DNA of 64,000 bases from an uncultured Desulfuromonadales bacterium (GCA_903868145.1 CAIPTY010000051.1:62001-126000); one strand, 5' to 3'; positions 6,731-16,493 are shown, counted from the stretch's first letter. Notes: generated by a model from the sequence alone, not told the origin. Translations and numbers: made by a program.

Positions 6731-9115
6731 ATGAACAGGAAGGTACCGCCAGCTCCCACAAGCAAGGGGTTTTTATCGACCCTGCTCCTGTTTACGGCGA
6801 CTCTGGGAGTGGTGGCGCTTTTAGGCATATCGGGCTACGTATTTTTTCTGATGGCGAAACTGCCGCGGGTTGATCGCCTCACCGACTACAAGCCACCCAT
6901 CGTGTCCCAGGTTTTTGGCGATGACGGCACTCTGGTGGGTGAGTTTTATCTGGAGCGGCGTATCGTGGTGCCGGTCAACAAGATGCCGCGCAAGCTGATC
7001 CAGGCGTTTGTCGCCGCGGAAGATGCAAGCTTCTACCAGCACAAGGGGATCGACTATCTGGGCATTCTCCGTGCAGCGTTCAAAAATGTGATTTCCATGC
7101 GCAAGAAAGAGGGGGCTTCCACCATCACCCAGCAGGTGACGAAATCCATGCTGCTGACGTCGGAAAAGAAGTTCTCCCGCAAGATCAAGGAGGCCATTCT
7201 TGCCAAGCGTATGGAGGAAAAACTCTCCAAGGACGAAATCCTCTACCTGTATCTCAACCAGATTTATCTCGGTGGCGGCTCCTACGGCGTGCAGGTAGCC
7301 TCGGAAACCTACTTCGGAAAAAACGTTGACCAGCTCAACCTGGCGGAGATCGCCATGCTGGCCGGACTCCCCAAGGCTCCCAACACCTATTCTCCCGTCA
7401 AACATATGGACAGGGCTCGCGAACGCCAAGCCTACGTGCTGGATCGCATGGTCAAGGAGGGGTATGTGACCCCGGCTGAGGCCGAACATGCCAGGAAGAC
7501 CGAGATCTCGATCCACCCCATGAAGAAGGTCAACAGCGAGCAATCGGCCTATTTTCTGGAATATATGCGCATCCAGCTTGAAGAAAAATACGGTGAAGAC
7601 CAGCTCTATAAAGGCGGGTTGAAGATTTATACCTCCATGAATGCCGGCATGCAGCGGGCTGCCTACGAGAGCATCCGCAACGGTCTCAAGGCAGTTGACA
7701 AGCGTCAGGGATTCCGGGGCGCCGTCAGGTATCTCAAGGATGCGGAAGTTGAAAGTTTCTGTACCAAGATTGAAGAGGGCATCGACTCGGCCTCCCTCAA
7801 GACCGGGGAAAACTACCAGGGTGTCGTGGTCGGGTTTCATCCCGAAAAGGGAGAAGCAATTGTCAGGGTTGGAGACCGCAAAGGTATTCTGGCCCGTAAA
7901 AATATGGCCTGGGCCGGCAAGACGGGGATGGTCAACAGCTACGGCAAGCCTGATAAAGGGGTCAAAGCCCTGACACTCGGCTCCGTCATTGAAGTTTCAG
8001 TCCTGACCCCCGATGTCAACAGCGAGGGGGCTCAGTTTGCCCTCGACCAGACACCTGACGTGCAGGCCGCGCTGGTTGCAATTGATCCGCGCACCGGCGG
8101 AATCAAGGCCATGGTCGGCGGATACGATTTCCGCAAAAGCCAGTTTAATCGTGCTGTCCAGGCAAGACGCAATGCCGGCTCAGCCTTCAAGCCGATCATA
8201 TACGCCGCCGCCCTTGACAAGGGGCTGACCCCTGCCACGATCATCGAGGATGCTGAAGTGGAGTATCCAAACGGCGCCGGCAAGACCTGGCGGCCCAGAA
8301 ACTACGATAATACCTTCCGCGGGTTTGTCACCATGCGCGAGGCGCTGACCCGCTCCATCAATATTGTCAGCGTCAAGATCATGGAGCAGATCGGTGCCCC
8401 CTATACCGCAGAGTATGCAAAGAAACTCGGCTTTACATCGAAGATCGAGGCGAATCTTGCACTGGCACTGGGGGCGGCATCCATATCGCCCATGGAGCTG
8501 ACAGCAGCGTACGCGGTCTTTGCCAATAAGGGCAACCTGATCCCTACCCTGTCAATCCTCAAGGTAACAGACAGCGACGGCAAAGTTCTCCAGGAGACCC
8601 CGCCGGCCGTACCGGTTCCGGTCATGCCTCCCGAGACGGCCTACGTCATCACCAATCTGATGCAGAGCGTTGTGGCGAGCGGCACCGGCCACCGGGCGTC
8701 GATCATCGGACGGCCTGTTGCGGGCAAAACCGGCACCACCAATGAATCAAAGGATGCATGGTTTGTGGGATTCATACCCCAACTGGTTGCCGGTGTGTGG
8801 GTTGGCTACGATCAGGAGCGTTCGCTGGGTGCCGGTGGTTCGGGGGGACAGGCATCGGCTCCTATTTGGGCGGAATTCATGCAGAAGGCGGCGGCATCTC
8901 TGCCGGTTGAGGATTTTCAGGCTCCGGAAAACATCTCGTTTGTGCTGATCAACCCCCGTACCGGTAAGCTGGCTCATCAGGGAACGCCGGGAGCGGTCAT
9001 GGAATGCTTCATCAAGGGTAGCGAACCGAGCGATTATGACGTGGAAGAGGCTGAGAAATCTGAGAAATCCGAGAAAACTGATAAGCCGTTAGGAGACACC
9101 GGGGCGCCCAGATGA
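6731..9115 (+). CDS. mrcA: Penicillin-binding protein 1A (bifunctional)
   Basis: About 794 residues: a short cytoplasmic tail, one membrane span (LLLFTATLGVVALLGISGYV), a GT51 glycosyltransferase domain (EDASFYQHKGIDYLG, TITQQVTKSML, KRMEEKLSKDEILYLYLNQIY), an OB-like insert, and a transpeptidase domain with SAFK (SxxK), SIN (SxN) and KTGTT. It polymerises and cross-links peptidoglycan in the periplasm. ATG 6731 is preferred because AGGGGA lies 8 nt upstream; two earlier in-frame ATGs have no such site. The C-terminus is a short Glu/Lys/Ser-rich tail. It converges with the L,D-transpeptidase gene. Confidence 0.95.
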   Translation: MNRKVPPAPTSKGFLSTLLLFTATLGVVALLGISGYVFFLMAKLPRVDRLTDYKPPIVSQVFGDDGTLVGEFYLERRIVVPVNKMPRKLIQAFVAAEDASFYQHKGIDYLGILRAAFKNVISMRKKEGASTITQQVTKSMLLTSEKKFSRKIKEAILAKRMEEKLSKDEILYLYLNQIYLGGGSYGVQVASETYFGKNVDQLNLAEIAMLAGLPKAPNTYSPVKHMDRARERQAYVLDRMVKEGYVTPAEAEHARKTEISIHPMKKVNSEQSAYFLEYMRIQLEEKYGEDQLYKGGLKIYTSMNAGMQRAAYESIRNGLKAVDKRQGFRGAVRYLKDAEVESFCTKIEEGIDSASLKTGENYQGVVVGFHPEKGEAIVRVGDRKGILARKNMAWAGKTGMVNSYGKPDKGVKALTLGSVIEVSVLTPDVNSEGAQFALDQTPDVQAALVAIDPRTGGIKAMVGGYDFRKSQFNRAVQARRNAGSAFKPIIYAAALDKGLTPATIIEDAEVEYPNGAGKTWRPRNYDNTFRGFVTMREALTRSINIVSVKIMEQIGAPYTAEYAKKLGFTSKIEANLALALGAASISPMELTAAYAVFANKGNLIPTLSILKVTDSDGKVLQETPPAVPVPVMPPETAYVITNLMQSVVASGTGHRASIIGRPVAGKTGTTNESKDAWFVGFIPQLVAGVWVGYDQERSLGAGGSGGQASAPIWAEFMQKAAASLPVEDFQAPENISFVLINPRTGKLAHQGTPGAVMECFIKGSEPSDYDVEEAEKSEKSEKTDKPLGDTGAPR

Positions 9116-9149
9116 CACGCCTGAATGGACTGCTGGAATAACCTCCGGT

Positions 9150-10256
9150 TCAGAGCGAGATATCCTCGGCAATCCCCGTTTTCTGCTTCAGTACTGCTTC
9201 AACCTTTTTCCAGTCAACCCGTTCGGCCAGATTCTGTTTTTCTATCTGAAGCCTGGCTTCATCGGCCAGCCCCGCGCTCTTCCCGTAGACATCATGGTGG
9301 ACTTCCAGAAAAACCCGCCCTTGCTCGGTGACGGCCAGTTTAACCGCCCTGTAGATGATTTCTCCCGGCGTATTGACGGCAATCTCCTTGAACAGGCCCT
9401 CCATCTGTGCGGGATAGACCCTGATGCAGCCATGACTGGCGTAGGTGTAGATCGACCAGGGCTTTGTGGTGCTGTGAATCAGGATGCCGGGAATCGAGGT
9501 CTTGAAGGCGTATTTACCCAGAGGATTGGAAGGTCCGGGAGGTACGCTGGTGATGACCTCCTTGCCCTGCTCCTCCATCTCAGCCTGGATTGATGGCGGT
9601 ACGTGCCAAGTTGGATCCTTTGCCTTGACCGTAACTTTGAATTTGCCGGTCGGCGTTGTCCAGTTGTATTTTTTGTTTTTTACGGCGACGCCCAGCGCAA
9701 CGGGAACCGAGACGGTCAGCTTGCCTTTTGTGAAGTAATAGAGTGTCCGGTCCGGGATATTGATGATTATGCCGTCCTGCATGCGCTGGGGCACTATCTT
9801 GCGGTTGTTGTAACTGAGTGTCTGACCCGCCGTGAGCCGGGCCTTTGCGTCAAGCTGGTTCGAAACAAGCAGGTGCTGGCGGCTGACGCCAAGTTTGGCG
9901 GCGACCAGGCGTATCGTATCACCTGAAACGACGGTATAGGTGCTGGATTGACCCACGAGCTTATCCGAGGTGATATCATCGGCAACACGCGGAGCCTCAC
10001 TGGCGGATGACTCTGTTTTCGTGTCCGGTGCGGAGATGACCGGCGGAGCATCTGCGGCAGGTGCAGGTAAAGCAGGTGCAGGCACGGCAGAAGGTACAGA
10101 TGACGTCTGCGGCGGTTCTGGCGCTGGCACCAGGGCTGCGGGAGGTGCCGCATCCTGCCGGTTATCCGCCCAGGCCGCTGATGAAAGGAAGCAGAGAGCT
10201 GCAATGGCTGCGAACCATACTGTGCGTCGGGAGTATCTCTGGTTAAAGGTTTTCAT
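9150..10256 (-). CDS. L,D-transpeptidase with LysM domain
   Basis: A 368-residue exported protein. A signal peptide (AAIALCFLSSAAWA-like core, cleaved near residue 30) is followed by a Pro/Ala-rich linker (about 35-95), a LysM peptidoglycan-binding repeat (TVVSGDTIRLVAAKLGVS) and a YkuD/ErfK catalytic domain ending in the active-site motif SHGCIRVYP. Such enzymes make 3-3 cross-links or attach lipoproteins to meso-diaminopimelate. Lying next to PBP1A, it adds to a cell-wall group. Confidence 0.92.
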   Translation of the reverse strand: MKTFNQRYSRRTVWFAAIAALCFLSSAAWADNRQDAAPPAALVPAPEPPQTSSVPSAVPAPALPAPAADAPPVISAPDTKTESSASEAPRVADDITSDKLVGQSSTYTVVSGDTIRLVAAKLGVSRQHLLVSNQLDAKARLTAGQTLSYNNRKIVPQRMQDGIIINIPDRTLYYFTKGKLTVSVPVALGVAVKNKKYNWTTPTGKFKVTVKAKDPTWHVPPSIQAEMEEQGKEVITSVPPGPSNPLGKYAFKTSIPGILIHSTTKPWSIYTYASHGCIRVYPAQMEGLFKEIAVNTPGEIIYRAVKLAVTEQGRVFLEVHHDVYGKSAGLADEARLQIEKQNLAERVDWKKVEAVLKQKTGIAEDISL

Positions 10257-10360
10257 AGCGACGGATACTACCCCAAAATGCTCAGGTTAATCAATATCAA
10301 AATCGAACCCCTTGCTAAAAATTCATCCGGCCACACCGACCACTCAACAGCAGCTGCGGG

Positions 10361-10386
10361 TCTCCCGGTTTGTGTGTCTCGGGAGA
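10361..10386. other. Perfect 7-bp hairpin in the ygiQ leader
   Basis: TCTCCCG and CGGGAGA frame a 12-nt loop, 40 bp before the ygiQ start, in the 170-bp divergent spacer between the L,D-transpeptidase and ygiQ genes. There is no T-run, so it is not a terminator; its role is unknown. Confidence 0.4.
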
Positions 10387-10426
10387 TAATACTGAAAGTG
10401 CACAAAGACAGGTTCAGGAGACCGTG

Positions 10427-12238
10427 ATGTCATTCATTCCGATCACCAGAGACGATATGGCCAAACGCGGCTGGGATGAGCTGGACGTTATCTTCGTCAG
10501 CGGTGACGCCTACATTGACCACCCGGCCTTTGGCGTGCCTCTGCTGGCGCGCTGGCTGGAGTCACACGGTTTCCGCGTCGGCATCATCGCCCAGCCGGAC
10601 TGGCGATCAAAAGAGGCTTTCATGTCTCTTGGACAACCACGCCTCTGCTTTGCCGTTTCCTCCGGCGCCATGGATTCCATGGTAGCCCACTATACACCGG
10701 CCCGCAAGCTGCGCCACGATGACGCCTATACGCCCGGCAACCGCCATGGCGCCCGCCCCAACCGTGCAACCATCATTTACACCTCCCGCCTGAAAGAAGC
10801 GTATCGGGATGTTCCGGTGATTATCGGAGGTATTGAGGCCTCGTTGCGCCGTTTTGCCCACTTCGACTTCTGGGAGAACAAGGTCCGGCGCTCGATTCTC
10901 TTTGACGCCAAGGCCGACCTGCTGATCTACGGCATGGGCGAACGCCCGCTGCTGGAACTGCTGGAAAGAATGCGGGACGGCCAACCGCTCAGGACGATTC
11001 GCGACGTGAGGGGCACGGCCTACATCAGCCGCGAACCTGCTGTGGGCGACGCTCAGACCGTGCAGGAGATTCCGTCCTTTGAAGAGGTTTGCGCGGATAC
11101 GGGGAAGTTCGGTGAGGCATTCAGTCTGATCACCCACGAACAGAATCCATCCTGTGCCCACACGATTGTTCAGCGGCATGGAGACCGTCTGCTGGTCTGC
11201 GTTGCACCGGCATTTCCGTTATCCACGCCGGAGATGGATGAGGTATATGCCCTGCCGTTCGAGAAAGCACCGCACCCGTGCTACCGTGAGCAGATTCCGG
11301 CCTGGGAACAGATCAAAACGTCGATTACCAGCCATCGGGGCTGTTTCGGCGGCTGTGCCTTCTGCGCCATCGCCATGCATCAGGGGCGGACGATCCAGTC
11401 CCGCAGCGTCGCCTCTGTAGCAGCCGAGGTAACACGGCTGGCTGATATGCCCTGGTTCCGTGGCAGCATCAGTGATGTCGGTGGACCGACCGCCAATATG
11501 TATGGTTTATATTGCCGTGATGAAGTGGCTCACAGGGTATGCCGCCGGGAAAGCTGCCTCTTCCCGAAGATCTGCAGACATCTTGCGGTGGATGATGCAC
11601 AGGCCGTCACCCTGCTGAAGAAGGTTCGTGACAGCCCCGGAATCAGGCATGTCGCCGTTTCTTCCGGCGTGCGCTATGACCTGATGGAGCGGCAGCCCGG
11701 CTATTTCCGCGAACTGGTGGGGCATCACGTCAGCGGTCTGCTCAAGGTTGCACCCGAGCATTTTGCAGAACATGTCACCACGTTGATGCACAAACCGGGT
11801 AAAAAGGCCTTTGAGTCATTTCTGAGACGTTTTGCCGAGGAGACCAGGCGTATCGGCAAGCAGCAGCAGGTGGTGCCGTATCTGATTTCGGGACATCCGG
11901 GATGCAGCCTTTCGGACATGCTGGAATTGGCGCTATCGCTTAAAAGGATGGGGTTCAGGGTCGAGCAGGTACAGGATTTTACACCCACCCCCGGAACACT
12001 TTCGACTTGCATGTACCATACGGGCATCGATCCGGCCAGTGGACGAAAGGTTCACATTCCCCGCAGTGACCGGGAAAAAGGGCTGCAGAAGGCGCTGCTG
12101 CTCTGGCATCAGCCCGCTGAGCGCGGCAAGATCATGGAGGCGCTCAGGGAACTGGGGCGTGAGGATGTGGCCGGCGAACTGCTGGCGGGTGCGGGCACTC
12201 CAAAGGAGAGGCGGCCAAAGCCGCCACGCCGGGGCTGA
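10427..12238 (+). CDS. ygiQ: YgiQ family radical SAM protein
   Basis: A 603-residue protein with an N-terminal cobalamin-binding-like region ([17 protein letters not shown]), the radical SAM cluster motif in [14 protein letters not shown] (CX3CX2C) and a C-terminal conserved part ([19 protein letters not shown]). This is the full-length YgiQ/UPF0313 architecture. The reaction is not established for the family. ATG 10427 is preceded by AGGAG at 6-nt spacing; the 19 codons upstream are unlikely to be translated. The gene ends shortly before the second copy of the dispersed repeat. Confidence 0.93.
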   Translation: MSFIPITRDDMAKRGWDELDVIFVSGDAYIDHPAFGVPLLARWLESHGFRVGIIAQPDWRSKEAFMSLGQPRLCFAVSSGAMDSMVAHYTPARKLRHDDAYTPGNRHGARPNRATIIYTSRLKEAYRDVPVIIGGIEASLRRFAHFDFWENKVRRSILFDAKADLLIYGMGERPLLELLERMRDGQPLRTIRDVRGTAYISREPAVGDAQTVQEIPSFEEVCADTGKFGEAFSLITHEQNPSCAHTIVQRHGDRLLVCVAPAFPLSTPEMDEVYALPFEKAPHPCYREQIPAWEQIKTSITSHRGCFGGCAFCAIAMHQGRTIQSRSVASVAAEVTRLADMPWFRGSISDVGGPTANMYGLYCRDEVAHRVCRRESCLFPKICRHLAVDDAQAVTLLKKVRDSPGIRHVAVSSGVRYDLMERQPGYFRELVGHHVSGLLKVAPEHFAEHVTTLMHKPGKKAFESFLRRFAEETRRIGKQQQVVPYLISGHPGCSLSDMLELALSLKRMGFRVEQVQDFTPTPGTLSTCMYHTGIDPASGRKVHIPRSDREKGLQKALLLWHQPAERGKIMEALRELGREDVAGELLAGAGTPKERRPKPPRRG

Positions 12239-12249
12239 CCCTACATTTT

Positions 12250-12373
12250 ATTCCAATTCAGATCAAGGATGATATCAAGGCGGCGAGGATTGAGGCGGCG
12301 AGGCGTACTTTCTCGTACGTTGAGCTGCCGAAGACGAGCCAACGAAGATAGGGCCTTGATATGGAATTGGAAT
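12250..12373. repeat. Dispersed palindromic repeat, copy 2
   Basis: Nearly identical to 772-896, including terminal inverted repeats ATTCCAATT/AATTGGAAT and the central CGTAC...GTACG hairpin. It again fills a gap between two convergent genes (ygiQ and ovoA). Its last base is also part of the ovoA stop codon. Confidence 0.85.
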
Positions 12374-14487
12374 TAGCCCTCTTGTAACTCCCATACCGTC
12401 AATTCAGCCAAGCTATGCTGGAACTTCCGCCGTGTCTCGCGGATCACAAACGGCACATCCTGCGGTTCGCCCAACAGCCGGAAATGCGGAGCCAGCGTTC
12501 TCTTCATACCATCCAGCGTCCAGACCGGCTCACCCGCCTCACGATACCCCCCCAGCCATTCCTCTCTTTTCGTGAATTCCTCCAGCCAGGTATACGGGGA
12601 GGCAATCACCAGCAGACCCCCGGGATTCATGCGTTCGTGGATGCTGGTGAGAAACCTGCGCGGCGAGTAGAGACGGTCGATCAGATTGGCCGCCAGCACC
12701 AGGTCGTACCCGCTGAACTTCTCCGGCAGGTTGCAGGCATCGGCCTGGGAAAACTGCACCCGCTCCCGGACTGCGTCCAGTCCCAGCTTTTTCAAATCAA
12801 TCTCATGGAATGAGACCACCTCCCCTTCTTCGGGAAAGGCGTACCGCAGATAGCCCTCTTCCTGCATGCGAGCCGCCAGGCGGAAAAAGCGGGTGGAAAA
12901 ATCAAGGCCCGTGACCTTTTTGAAACCGCCCCTTGCCAGCTCGAAGGAGGCGCGGCCAACGGCGCATCCCAGGTCGAGGGCATGCCCCATGGTGCGCCCC
13001 TGCATGGCCGCCAGAGCTGCCCCGGCGCAGGCTAGGGCAAAATTTTCCACACCGAAATACTGCGAACCGTAGTGGGCCTCACAGTACTGGGCCGCCAGAG
13101 CATCGCTCTCATACCGGTCGTCGTGGATCACCACCGGGGCGCTGCTCTCCACATAACGAAATCCGGCATGCTGGAAGAAATGCCTGCGGAAGGCGTAGCG
13201 CGCATGGCGGGTGGCCTCGTTGCCGGTTGAAATCCATGAGCCCCCCATGATCAGGTTGTGCCGGGTATCGAAAGTGGGGGTGGAGAAATCGTCGTACCAG
13301 GGATGAATCTCGAAACCGTGAAAGGGGTAGATCGGGGTCTCGGTCCACTGCCACACATTGCCCGCCACATCGAAGAAATCGCCGGTCTGGAATGTCTCCA
13401 CCGGACACGGGGAACTCCAGTACTCAAGGTTGATGTTGCCCGGAGCCTTGTCCCAGTGAGTCTGGTCAGGGATGTCGCAGACGTCCCGCAGGCGTGTCCA
13501 TTCATCCTCGGTGGGGAGACGGATCGGTTTTCCGGTTCTCGCGGATTTCCAGGTACAGAAGGCCTTGGCCTCCAGGCAGTTGACCTCCACCGGCCAGTTC
13601 CAGGGGAGCGGTATTTCCGCCGTCATGGTGCGCAGTTTCCAGCCGTCGCCATCCTTGATCCAGAACAGCGGATGCACGGCCTGTCTGAACTCACGCCAGT
13701 TCCACCCCTCCTCGTTCCACCATTGGCGGTCGGCGTAGCACCCTGATTCAACGAACTCCAGGAACTCCCGGTTGGAGACCAGATACCTGCCCGCCCTGAA
13801 ACCGGTGACTTCGGCTTCATGCAGACCGTACTCGTTGTCCCAGCCGTAGAGAGGGTCGTCTTTCGCTTTTCCCAGCTTGACTGAACCGCCGCTCACCGGC
13901 ACCAGTTCGTTGTGCGGCGGTTCCCCCGCCCCGCGGCAGATATCCCAGAGGTGAAGCTGCGCCACCTGATCGATTGGGAGCTGGCGGATCAGCACCGAGG
14001 AGGTCTCCAGATGGATGCGCTCGTGCTCGATCCCCATCATGATCCCCCAGAAAGGGGACTCCCAGGTAATCGGCAGGGTCAACGGCAGGGTGCGGATCAG
14101 GCCGTCCACCATCTCACGCGCCTGATCACGGTAAGCCTTGACCTGCTGGCGGGTGGGCCAGTCGTAGTGCCGCTCATCCAGATCATCCCAGGACATCTCG
14201 TCCACCCCCACGGCGAACATGGATTCGTACCGGGGATTGATGCGGCGGTCGATCACCCGGGCGATGGTCAGCTTGTTGATGAAGAAGGTGGCGGTATGGC
14301 CGAAATAGAAGATCAGAGGATGGCGCAGCCGGTCGGCCCGCAGATAGAAAGTCTCATCGTGTCTGAGGGTTTCGTAGAGTTTTTCGTCGATTTCCCAGGT
14401 TGCATGGAAATAGTCGAGAATTTCCAGACGTTTCTCTTCCGGATCACCGCTGTTGAGGATGGGCGTGCGGGTATGTTTCAGATCCAT
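12373..14487 (-). CDS. ovoA: 5-histidylcysteine sulfoxide synthase / mercaptohistidine N-methyltransferase (OvoA)
   Basis: About 704 residues in three parts: a DinB-like N-terminal domain carrying the non-heme iron His motif (HERIHLE near 155-161, plus an upstream FGH near 64), a formylglycine-generating-enzyme-like domain (DVAGNVWQWTE), and a C-terminal SAM methyltransferase (ALDLGCAVGRASFE). This is full-length OvoA, which couples cysteine and histidine with O2 and later methylates the imidazole to give ovothiol A. ATG 14487 follows GGGAGAG; an alternative ATG at 14505 overlaps the stop of the carbonic anhydrase gene (TAATG). The C-S lyase OvoB is not in the window. Confidence 0.92.
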   Translation of the reverse strand: MDLKHTRTPILNSGDPEEKRLEILDYFHATWEIDEKLYETLRHDETFYLRADRLRHPLIFYFGHTATFFINKLTIARVIDRRINPRYESMFAVGVDEMSWDDLDERHYDWPTRQQVKAYRDQAREMVDGLIRTLPLTLPITWESPFWGIMMGIEHERIHLETSSVLIRQLPIDQVAQLHLWDICRGAGEPPHNELVPVSGGSVKLGKAKDDPLYGWDNEYGLHEAEVTGFRAGRYLVSNREFLEFVESGCYADRQWWNEEGWNWREFRQAVHPLFWIKDGDGWKLRTMTAEIPLPWNWPVEVNCLEAKAFCTWKSARTGKPIRLPTEDEWTRLRDVCDIPDQTHWDKAPGNINLEYWSSPCPVETFQTGDFFDVAGNVWQWTETPIYPFHGFEIHPWYDDFSTPTFDTRHNLIMGGSWISTGNEATRHARYAFRRHFFQHAGFRYVESSAPVVIHDDRYESDALAAQYCEAHYGSQYFGVENFALACAGAALAAMQGRTMGHALDLGCAVGRASFELARGGFKKVTGLDFSTRFFRLAARMQEEGYLRYAFPEEGEVVSFHEIDLKKLGLDAVRERVQFSQADACNLPEKFSGYDLVLAANLIDRLYSPRRFLTSIHERMNPGGLLVIASPYTWLEEFTKREEWLGGYREAGEPVWTLDGMKRTLAPHFRLLGEPQDVPFVIRETRRKFQHSLAELTVWELQEG

Positions 14488-14504
14488 TTCATTCTCTCCC
14501 GGCA

Positions 14505-15119
14505 TTATGGATAGTCCCGGCAGACGACATTGTTGCGCTGCACAACCTTGATACCGCCGTTGGACATGTCATACACCCAGCCGTGGAGCGACAGGGCGCC
14601 CCCCTGCATCGCGTTTCGAACAAACGGATACTCCTGCAGGTGCTCCAGTTGCAGTCGCACATTCTCCTCAACGATCAGATTCATGCGCTGATCCTCGGTT
14701 ATCTGGAAGTGCAGCCCCAGAAGCTTGTCATCGACGCGTTCCCGCGCCTTGTAGGCGTTATTGAGCCAGATCGGGATATAGCGGTCATCCGCACTTTTTT
14801 CATCCAGTGCTGCAATGCCGCCGCAGCCGTAATGGCCGCAGACCACGATATCCGGGATCATCAGGTGGTTGATGGAGAATTCCAGCACCGCCGACAGGTT
14901 CCAGTCGTTGGTGGCGACAATGTTGCCGACGTTACGGTGCACGAAGATCTCGCCCGGCCGGGTCTGGGTAATGGTGTTGACCGGAACGCGGGAATCGGAG
15001 CAGCCGATCCAGAGCACCGTCGGTCGCTGCTGCTTGGCAAGTTCCTCGAAGTAGTCCCGCTCGCGGTCAAAGACATCTGAAACGAAGCGCTTGTTGCCAT
15101 CCAAAAGCGTAGTGATCAT
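14505..15119 (-). CDS. can: Beta-class carbonic anhydrase
   Basis: A 204-residue protein with zinc ligands and active-site residues C40-x-D42-x-R44 (GCSDSRVP) and H96-x2-C99 (CGHYGCGG), and a length typical of clade B Can enzymes. It interconverts CO2 and bicarbonate in the cytoplasm. The stop codon abuts or overlaps the start region of ovoA, so the two genes are almost certainly co-transcribed and probably coupled. The metabolic reason for pairing with ovothiol synthesis is not evident. Confidence 0.95.
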   Translation of the reverse strand: MITTLLDGNKRFVSDVFDRERDYFEELAKQQRPTVLWIGCSDSRVPVNTITQTRPGEIFVHRNVGNIVATNDWNLSAVLEFSINHLMIPDIVVCGHYGCGGIAALDEKSADDRYIPIWLNNAYKARERVDDKLLGLHFQITEDQRMNLIVEENVRLQLEHLQEYPFVRNAMQGGALSLHGWVYDMSNGGIKVVQRNNVVCRDYP

Positions 15120-15208
15120 TGTTCCCCTCCCGCTTCAGCCGAGAATCTGCCACACCTGTTTTTTCATGCCGTATCACACTATGTTTTTTTGGATTTCCCG
15201 TCAAGCCG

Positions 15209-15703
15209 TCAATGCCCCTGCACCTCACCACGCATGACGCCGGGTGGCCTGATGAATTCGATGAAACGTTCCTGCAACCGCTCTGCATCCGCACTGTTTC
15301 CCGATTGCCGCAGCACCTCAATCACGCATTCCGCCGTGCACAGTCCGGATTCCTTCTGGTTTTTCCTGAGGTTGTAGAGTGATTTTCCGGGAAGATTGAG
15401 CCCGACTCTGCGAACATTTTGCAGATACGGACTTCTCTGGTGGATCTTGCGCGCCTCATGCCAGGTGCCATCGATCAGGATCACATGACGAATATCCGAC
15501 AGATCAAAATTACCATCGCCCGGGGAACCGGGATAGATCAGAGCCACACCCCCCGCTTCAATCTCCCCGATCAGCTTTTCAGGCGGATTAATCCGATCCC
15601 AGCGGATCTGTTCGGCTGCGTCTCCCAGAACATCCACTACCAGACGGCCGGTATTGGATCGTTTGGCAAACTCTTTTGAATGGGTCAACAGGGTGATTTT
15701 CAT
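15209..15703 (-). CDS. Short DTW-domain protein (tRNA-uridine aminocarboxypropyltransferase-like)
   Basis: 164 residues beginning MKITLLTHSKEFAKRSNTGR, with the family core GTWHEARKIHQRSPYLQ and SLYNLRKNQKESGLCTAE. DTW/TapT enzymes add a 3-amino-3-carboxypropyl group from SAM to uridine in tRNA. The Cys-rich N-terminal segment common in longer members is absent. The frame stays open upstream to 15874, but that part encodes no such motif and would overlap the downstream edge of the neighbouring antitoxin gene, so the short start is preferred. It may be a natural short subfamily or a truncation. Confidence 0.8.
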   Translation of the reverse strand: MKITLLTHSKEFAKRSNTGRLVVDVLGDAAEQIRWDRINPPEKLIGEIEAGGVALIYPGSPGDGNFDLSDIRHVILIDGTWHEARKIHQRSPYLQNVRRVGLNLPGKSLYNLRKNQKESGLCTAECVIEVLRQSGNSADAERLQERFIEFIRPPGVMRGEVQGH

Positions 15704-15767
15704 ACATGTCCGGAGCGCAGGAATGGATAAAGGCTGATTGCAAAGGTCTGCGGAACAAAGGGGAAAA

Positions 15768-16058
15768 TTATGCTGCCTTCGGTAGTGCAATCTCAAGTTT
15801 GCGCCCGACAGCAGCCGCATAACGCATAAGGGTTCTGATGCTTGGCAATGGTCGACCGGACTCAATGCGGGCAACTACAGACTGTGTGGTGCCCATCCTG
15901 CTCGCCACTTGCTCCTGACTCAAGCGGGCCTGAAGTCTGGCTTCGATCATCCTTCCAGCAAATTTAAACTCCTGTTCAAGTGATTCGTACTCTTTTTTGA
16001 ACTCCTCGCCATTCATCAATTCGCTTTTCAGTGCGGATAGTTTCTTACCCATTGTCAA
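15768..16058 (-). CDS. HigA-type antitoxin (XRE family)
   Basis: A 96-residue protein with a helix-turn-helix of the XRE/HigA type (ARLSQEQVASRMGTTQSVVARIESG, in the middle) and a basic C-terminus. Its start overlaps the end of the toxin gene by 14 bp, the toxin-first order of higBA modules. It should neutralise the toxin and repress the operon by binding near the promoter, where a GATAATTATC palindrome is seen. Confidence 0.88.
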   Translation of the reverse strand: MTMGKKLSALKSELMNGEEFKKEYESLEQEFKFAGRMIEARLQARLSQEQVASRMGTTQSVVARIESGRPLPSIRTLMRYAAAVGRKLEIALPKAA

Positions 16059-16380
16059 TCTCCTTTATCCTGTTCAATGCCATTGCAATTTCATGTGCGG
16101 GTGTTTGCGGAGTTTTCTTAATAAATACCCGCAGAATCACAATCCGTTTTCCGGCAACGGTCACATATAAGGCACGAGAAATTCCCGAACGCCCTTTTGC
16201 CCGCATCTCCCATAACTTCCCCTGAACATGTCTGAGATAAGGCATACCCAGATTCTCAAGACCAAATTGCTCGATCAACTCAGTTATTCTCAACATGCGC
16301 GCCTGCATGTCAGGGGGAAGAGAAAGAAACTCGGCCTCCACAGTATCATTCAGAAATTCTGTTTGCCACTTGACCGTCAT
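16045..16380 (-). CDS. HigB-type toxin (phage Gp49-like/RelE superfamily)
   Basis: 111 residues with the Gp49/HigB pattern: KLWEMRAKGRSGISRALYV followed by KRIVILRVFIKKTPQTP. Proteins of this family cleave mRNA on the ribosome. The start codon lies only 6 nt after the -10 box, so the transcript probably has almost no leader and no Shine-Dalgarno site. Confidence 0.88.
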   Translation of the reverse strand: MTVKWQTEFLNDTVEAEFLSLPPDMQARMLRITELIEQFGLENLGMPYLRHVQGKLWEMRAKGRSGISRALYVTVAGKRIVILRVFIKKTPQTPAHEIAMALNRIKEIDNG

Positions 16381-16386
16381 GTTGGG

Positions 16387-16414
16387 ATTATAGCTTTTAT
16401 GCGATAATTATCAA
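16387..16414 (-). promoter_or_regulatory. Promoter and palindromic operator of higBA-like module
   Basis: Minus strand: -35 TTGATA (16414-16409), 16-nt spacer, -10 TATAAT (16392-16387). The perfect palindrome GATAATTATC (16412-16403) overlaps the -35 and spacer and is a likely antitoxin operator. The -10 ends 6 nt before the toxin ATG, implying leaderless mRNA. Confidence 0.75.
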
Positions 16415-16457
16415 GAAGAAAAACTGCTTATGGTCAACGCTGCTGGGGGTATGTGAT

Positions 16458-16493
16458 GGGAAGTATCAAAGCAGCCCTCCGGGGTTTCGAAAA
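16458..16493. repeat. Left direct repeat flanking the second TA module
   Basis: 36 bp matching 17294-17329 with three mismatches, in the same orientation. The pair brackets the second toxin-antitoxin module. The surrounding 16381-16606 spacer has no other feature I can support. Confidence 0.7.

Noticed and set aside
6821..7840. 339-codon minus-strand frame opposite PBP1A
   Set aside because: Antisense shadow of a clearly coding gene.
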